The position numbers and the translations under genes are program-made. 14,894 nucleotides of DNA from JAFDEI01 sp964196055. GTDB taxonomy: Bacteria > Myxococcota_A > UBA9160 > SMWR01. Below are positions 12,214 through 14,894 of the stretch, piece by piece. Within the stretch, counting starts at the first letter, position 1; every line of letters starts with the position of its first letter. The DNA lies in NCBI GenBank assembly GCA_964196055.1, contig CAXMSF010000155.1, positions 1 through 14,894 of the forward strand. Reading direction: 5' to 3'. The notes below the pieces were generated by a model, which worked only from the letters and a program-made list of their open reading frames with translations, was not told where the DNA came from and did not search any database.

Positions 12214-12792
12214 CTACCGCGTGGGCGTGCTCGACGAGTCGGATTCTCTCTCTGCGGGATGTCGGCGGAACGACGAGCGACCCTCTACGAGCACGGAATC
12301 GAGCATCCGGTCGCCCTCGAAGACGAAACGGCCGCGAAAATACTCACCCGCAAGCAGCAGCGGCAGCCAGAAGCGATCGTCCTCCCACATTTCGTCGTAG
12401 GGGATCCGGTCGAGCGGTGTCCACAGCGGCACGGCCTCGTCGGTCTCTCGAGCTTCGCCACGGCAGCCGTCGGCGCGAAACACGTCGACGTGGATCGAAT
12501 AGCCGTCGGTGAATTGGAACCGGAGTTCGCCCGCCTGGGCGAGGCCTGTGGGCGTGACGCACAGCTCCTCCTCGACTTCGCGAATCGCGCAAGCGACGGC
12601 CGACTCACCGGCTTCGCGCTTGCCCCCCGGACCGTTGACCTTGCCCGCACCGAGTCCGCGCTTCTTGCGAATCAGCAGGGTCTCGTCGTGGCGAACCACG
12701 AACACCAGAGTCGCGCGATCGACGGGGATCCAATCGTGCCATTCCCGCTCGTCCGCGGTCGTGGGCCCGAATCCGGTGCGGTCGGTGGTCAT
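12214..12792 (-). CDS. MTH1-like Nudix hydrolase (oxidised purine nucleotide sanitation)
   Basis: The 192-residue product has a Nudix box from Gly57 (GX5EX7REVEEE at 57-76), with Cys78 in place of the usual Gly. Beyond the box it follows human MTH1 closely: ATLVFVV...LLIRKKRGLGAGKVNGPGGK (Asn53 at the place of MTH1 Asn33) and IPYDEMWEDDRFWLPLLL (Trp136, Asp138, Asp139 matching MTH1 Trp117, Asp119, Asp120, which read the purine base), then YFRGRFVFEG. It should hydrolyse 8-oxo-dGTP or 2-hydroxy-dATP to monophosphates in the cytosol. An extra 25 residues precede and 35 follow the MTH1-like core. ATG 12792 has GAGAGGGG upstream. First gene of the minus-strand set. Confidence 0.88.
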   Translation of the reverse strand: MTTDRTGFGPTTADEREWHDWIPVDRATLVFVVRHDETLLIRKKRGLGAGKVNGPGGKREAGESAVACAIREVEEELCVTPTGLAQAGELRFQFTDGYSIHVDVFRADGCRGEARETDEAVPLWTPLDRIPYDEMWEDDRFWLPLLLAGEYFRGRFVFEGDRMLDSVLVEGRSSFRRHPAERESDSSSTPTR

Positions 12793-12843
12793 CGAATCCC
12801 CTCTCGGGCGTCACTCTGCCACGATTCCGACATGGCGTCGACG

Positions 12844-12852
12844 TGGTAGCAT
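12844..12852 (+). promoter_or_regulatory. Possible extended -10 promoter for the PepSY gene
   Basis: TGGTAGCAT fits TGnTAnnnT, with TTCCGA at 12825-12830 as a poor -35 at 16-base spacing. It lies in the 98-base gap between the divergent Nudix and PepSY genes and would give a leader of about 32 bases. Confidence 0.35.
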
Positions 12853-12890
12853 CGTAGGCGCCGAATCGACGAAGGCGGGGGAATGCGGCC

Positions 12891-13160
12891 ATGCTTCGAC
12901 GCACTTTTGTGATGATCCCGATCGCAATCACACTGGCGATCGCGAGTGCGCACGCGCGCAAGCCGGATCAAATTCCACCCGCGACGGCACAGCCGTTGTC
13001 GCAGATCGTGCGGGCCATCGAGGCCGAGGGCCACACCGTCATCCCCGAGATCGTGTTCGATGATGAGGTGTGGAATTTCCGCGTCTACAAGGCCGGGTTG
13101 GAGTACGAGATCAAGGTCGATCCCGTCTCGGCCGAGATTCTGAGCATCCGTCCAAAATGA
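12891..13160 (+). CDS. Periplasmic PepSY domain protein
   Basis: The 89-residue product has a signal peptide (MLRRTFVMIPIAITLAIASAHA, cleavage after AHA) and a single PepSY domain (about 38-89): LSQIVRAIEAEGHTVIPEIVFDDEVWNFRVYKAGLEYEIKVDPVSAEIL. PepSY domains are often protease inhibitors or pro-region-like elements; here it stands alone, so the partner is unknown. The ATG at 12891 is chosen because an ATG at 12883 is out of frame; the GGGGG upstream is a moderate ribosome site. Confidence 0.85.
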   Translation: MLRRTFVMIPIAITLAIASAHARKPDQIPPATAQPLSQIVRAIEAEGHTVIPEIVFDDEVWNFRVYKAGLEYEIKVDPVSAEILSIRPK

Positions 13161-13182
13161 CGGCTGCAGGACGCACGCCGCA

Positions 13183-13857
13183 GTGATCGCCAGCGGAGAT
13201 CAGCGCGAGTATTGGGATCGCATCGCGCCCAACGCGGTTTTCACGCTACCCCTCGACGTGCCAAGGCTTCGCCGCTTCGTCGACCCGACGGCGCGCGTCC
13301 TCGATTACGGCTGCGGCTACGGCAGGCAGCTCGCAGAGCTCAGGCGCCTCGGATATTGCGACCTCGCAGGCGTCGACGCGTCCGCAGCGATGGTCGAGCG
13401 GGCCCGCAAGCAGCTGCCAGGGCTGCCGATCGATGTCTGCGAAATGCCGCCGGCATCACACCCGGAATCCTCCTTCGACGCAATCCTGCTGTCAGCAGTG
13501 CTGACCTGCATCGCGCGCGATGAGGAGCAGCGCGTGCTGATCGCTGAGCTCTGGCGAATGCTGCGGCCTGGAGGCGTCCTGCTGCTGAGCGATTTCCTGC
13601 TCCACTCGGACGCGCGCAATCTCGCGCGCTACGAAAGCTCGACCAAAGGTTGCGAGGCGTACGGAGTATTCGAGATCGATGGCGGCGCCGTCCTCCGCCA
13701 TCATCGCCTCGAGTGGATTCTCACGCTGACGGAAGCCTTCGAAACCGCCGTACTCGAACCATTCGCTGCTCGGACGATGAACGGAAATCTAGCCACCGGG
13801 GTCTCGTTCATCGGGCGCAAGACCGATCGCCACCGGCGCACCAGGAGAGGGCCGTGA
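13183..13857 (+). CDS. Class I SAM-dependent methyltransferase
   Basis: The 224-residue product has motif I ARVLDYGCGYGRQLAELRRLG, an acidic residue in AGVDASAAMVERARKQ (Asp65), SFDAILLSAVLTCI (motif II/post II) and MLRPGGVLLLSDFLLHSDARN (motif III). The later VFEIDGGAVLRHHRLEWILTL.FE block resembles Methyltransf_11-type enzymes of small-molecule metabolism. Substrate unknown. The start is GTG at 13183 with AGGA 11 bases upstream; next start candidates would cut the N-terminal helix. The stop overlaps the GTG of the YceK-like gene, suggesting coupling. Confidence 0.83.
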   Translation: MIASGDQREYWDRIAPNAVFTLPLDVPRLRRFVDPTARVLDYGCGYGRQLAELRRLGYCDLAGVDASAAMVERARKQLPGLPIDVCEMPPASHPESSFDAILLSAVLTCIARDEEQRVLIAELWRMLRPGGVLLLSDFLLHSDARNLARYESSTKGCEAYGVFEIDGGAVLRHHRLEWILTLTEAFETAVLEPFAARTMNGNLATGVSFIGRKTDRHRRTRRGP

Positions 13858-14150
13858 TTGTTCGCTGGACCGCCGCGCTTCCGCTGGGAGCGCTGATCGC
13901 CGCGTTGGCCCTCAGCCTCGGTTGCCAGACCACCCGCTCGTTCGACCAGGGTTGTCCCGGTATCTATTCGGGCGTCCGTTACTACGGCGATCAAATTGGC
14001 GCCCTACCGGCCGACGGCAAATTGTTCTTCACGCTCGACCTGCCTTTGAGTGCCGTGCTCGACACCCTGCTGCTCCCCGCGACGGCGTTCATGGAGCGGA
14101 AGAGGCCCCCGCTCGGCTGGCCAGAAGGTTGTCAGTGGGCGGCGCAGTAG
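13854..14150 (+). CDS. YceK/DUF1375-like lipoprotein
   Basis: The 98-residue product begins MIVRWTAALPLGALIAALAL with lipobox SLGC (Cys24). The mature part reads GCPGIYSGVRYYGDQI, then KLFFTLDLPLSAVLDTLLLPATAF. The ysG.r.. block followed by lDlPlSavlDTlllP is that of YceK-family outer-membrane lipoproteins (function unknown). Length fits the family. The GTG at 13854 overlaps the methyltransferase stop (GTGA) and has AGGAG at 13842-13846. Confidence 0.82.
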   Translation: MIVRWTAALPLGALIAALALSLGCQTTRSFDQGCPGIYSGVRYYGDQIGALPADGKLFFTLDLPLSAVLDTLLLPATAFMERKRPPLGWPEGCQWAAQ

Positions 14151-14188
14151 GCCACCCTCGAAACACGCAGCCTGCAGGAGATCCTTCC

Positions 14189-14437
14189 ATGATCGAAGTC
14201 GTATTCGTTCTTCGCGGCACTCAGGTCACTCCCGACGATGTCGACGATGATCGCGAAAGCGCCGCGCTGAAGCAGATCGAGCAGTCGATTCGAGGTCGTG
14301 TAGGTGAATTGAGTTGCCAGGAACACGGCGCGAACCCGCGGCTCACCGCGACCGGAACTCGGGTGGACGCGTTGGAATTCGAGCTCAGCGGATGTTGCGA
14401 AGACCTGATGAAGCGGACCACTGCGTCGCTCGACTAA
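14189..14437 (+). CDS. Conserved small protein with CxxH and CC motifs (82 aa)
   Basis: I do not know a function. The 82-residue product has LSCQEHGANP (Cys43, His46) and ELSGCCEDLM (Cys69, Cys70), with alternating strand and helix segments. I recall small conserved proteins with this C..HG and GCC pattern, but not a named family. The four residues could bind a metal or form a redox pair. The ATG at 14189 has AGGAG at 14176-14180 with good spacing. It follows the YceK-like gene after 38 bases. Confidence 0.7.
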   Translation: MIEVVFVLRGTQVTPDDVDDDRESAALKQIEQSIRGRVGELSCQEHGANPRLTATGTRVDALEFELSGCCEDLMKRTTASLD

Positions 14438-14444
14438 GAGCATT

Positions 14445-14453
14445 TGATAGACT
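14445..14453 (+). promoter_or_regulatory. Possible extended -10 promoter for the last gene
   Basis: TGATAGACT fits TGnTAnnnT in the 49-base gap before the TTG start at 14487, giving a leader of about 27 bases that contains GAGAGG at 14474-14479. Confidence 0.35.
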
Positions 14454-14486
14454 GAAATCCACGCGATCCAGCAGAGAGGTCAGCCA

Positions 14487-14882
14487 TTGGTCGCCCAAGA
14501 AGCCTTTTCCGACATCTGCCGCAGCGTCTGCGAGGAGCGCGGTTGGGAGTTGAACCCAAGTGGTGTTCATGTGCCGCTCGACGACGGCCGCCACCAGGTC
14601 GTCGCGCTCGAACTATTCGATCACGAAGACGAGGAACTCGTGCGTCTATCGTCGACCATCGGTGAGGCCGCGAAGCTGACGCCGGTGCGGCTGACGATCG
14701 CACTGCGGATCAACGCGGAACTCGCGCACGGCGCCTTCGCGGTAAAGGACGACCATCTCATGATCGTCGACACCCTGATGCTCGATGATGCGGACCGCGG
14801 CGAAGTCGAGGCCTCGATCCGCTACCTGGCGCAGACCGCGGACTATTACGAGCGGGTGATCTTCGAAACAGACGACCACTAA
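14487..14882 (+). CDS. YbjN/CesT-like (type III chaperone-fold) protein
   Basis: The 131-residue product is acidic, without signal or membrane segment. Blocks HQVVALELFDHEDEELVRLSSTIG, ALRINAELAHGAFAVKDDHLMIVDTLML and ASIRYLAQTADYYERVIFE follow the beta-sheet-plus-two-helices order of the YbjN/type III secretion chaperone-like fold (L.i...LAhGafai....lvlv.tl.l...). Many bacteria have such proteins without a type III system, so a secretion role should not be assumed. The start is TTG at 14487, supported by GAGAGG at 14474-14479 spaced by seven bases. Confidence 0.72.
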   Translation: MVAQEAFSDICRSVCEERGWELNPSGVHVPLDDGRHQVVALELFDHEDEELVRLSSTIGEAAKLTPVRLTIALRINAELAHGAFAVKDDHLMIVDTLMLDDADRGEVEASIRYLAQTADYYERVIFETDDH

Positions 14883-14894
14883 CCGCGCACTCGG

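Noticed and set aside
1..14894. CRISPR array, tRNA, rRNA, insertion sequence or phage gene
   Set aside because: I saw no regularly spaced repeats, cloverleaf-like segments, transposase signatures or terminal inverted repeats with target duplications.

Overview
The window is high-GC DNA (roughly 63-65% by eye) from a Gram-negative bacterium. Evidence for an outer membrane is several predicted lipoproteins, a periplasmic rhodanese and a YceK-type lipoprotein. The mix of an F420-type LLM oxidoreductase, a zinc-finger/histone-fold protein, an H-NS-like protein, GSTs and a mostly non-mobile gene set suggests a deltaproteobacterial-grade lineage (Myxococcota, Binatota or similar). That placement is inference. 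I see no tRNA, rRNA, CRISPR array, transposase or phage gene. Genes are short, closely packed and often joined by ATGA or GTGA overlaps.

Layout. 1-310: no supported gene. 311-1143: a lipoprotein resembling archaemetzincin but lacking HExxH, overlapping a truncated DUF4345-like fragment. 1236-2114: a 59-residue acidic lipoprotein, a periplasmic rhodanese and a two-helix membrane protein. 2189-3284 (minus): a zinc-finger/histone-fold protein, preceded by a YaiI/YqxD (UPF0178) gene whose 5' end is frameshifted or lacks a normal start. 3467-3649: a DUF3012 lipoprotein ending in a perfect 8-bp hairpin. 3699-6294: an apparent operon of a GST, a DUF1145-like membrane protein, a long GST and a DUF4262 protein. 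6395-6931: an unrecognised protein. 6933-7217 (minus): an H-NS-family protein.

The gap between the H-NS gene and the divergent IsdG-like monooxygenase (7428) holds a 15-bp-arm palindrome with an exact TGTGA-N6-TCACA core. Next come a DUF5658 membrane protein, an M50 site-2-type protease, an LLM oxidoreductase, a DUF457 membrane hydrolase overlapping an ArsC/LMW-PTP gene, and a convergent minus-strand set (MTH1-like Nudix, enoyl-CoA hydratase/isomerase, hotdog protein). The window ends with PepSY, methyltransferase, YceK-like, CxxH/CC and YbjN/CesT-like genes on the plus strand.

Most genes look like independent housekeeping or stress functions rather than one pathway. The most notable points are the zinc-finger/histone-fold protein with its repeat linker, an H-NS protein about 4.5 kb away, the palindromic operator, the catalytically dead-looking archaemetzincin relative, and the damaged 5' end of the YaiI gene.
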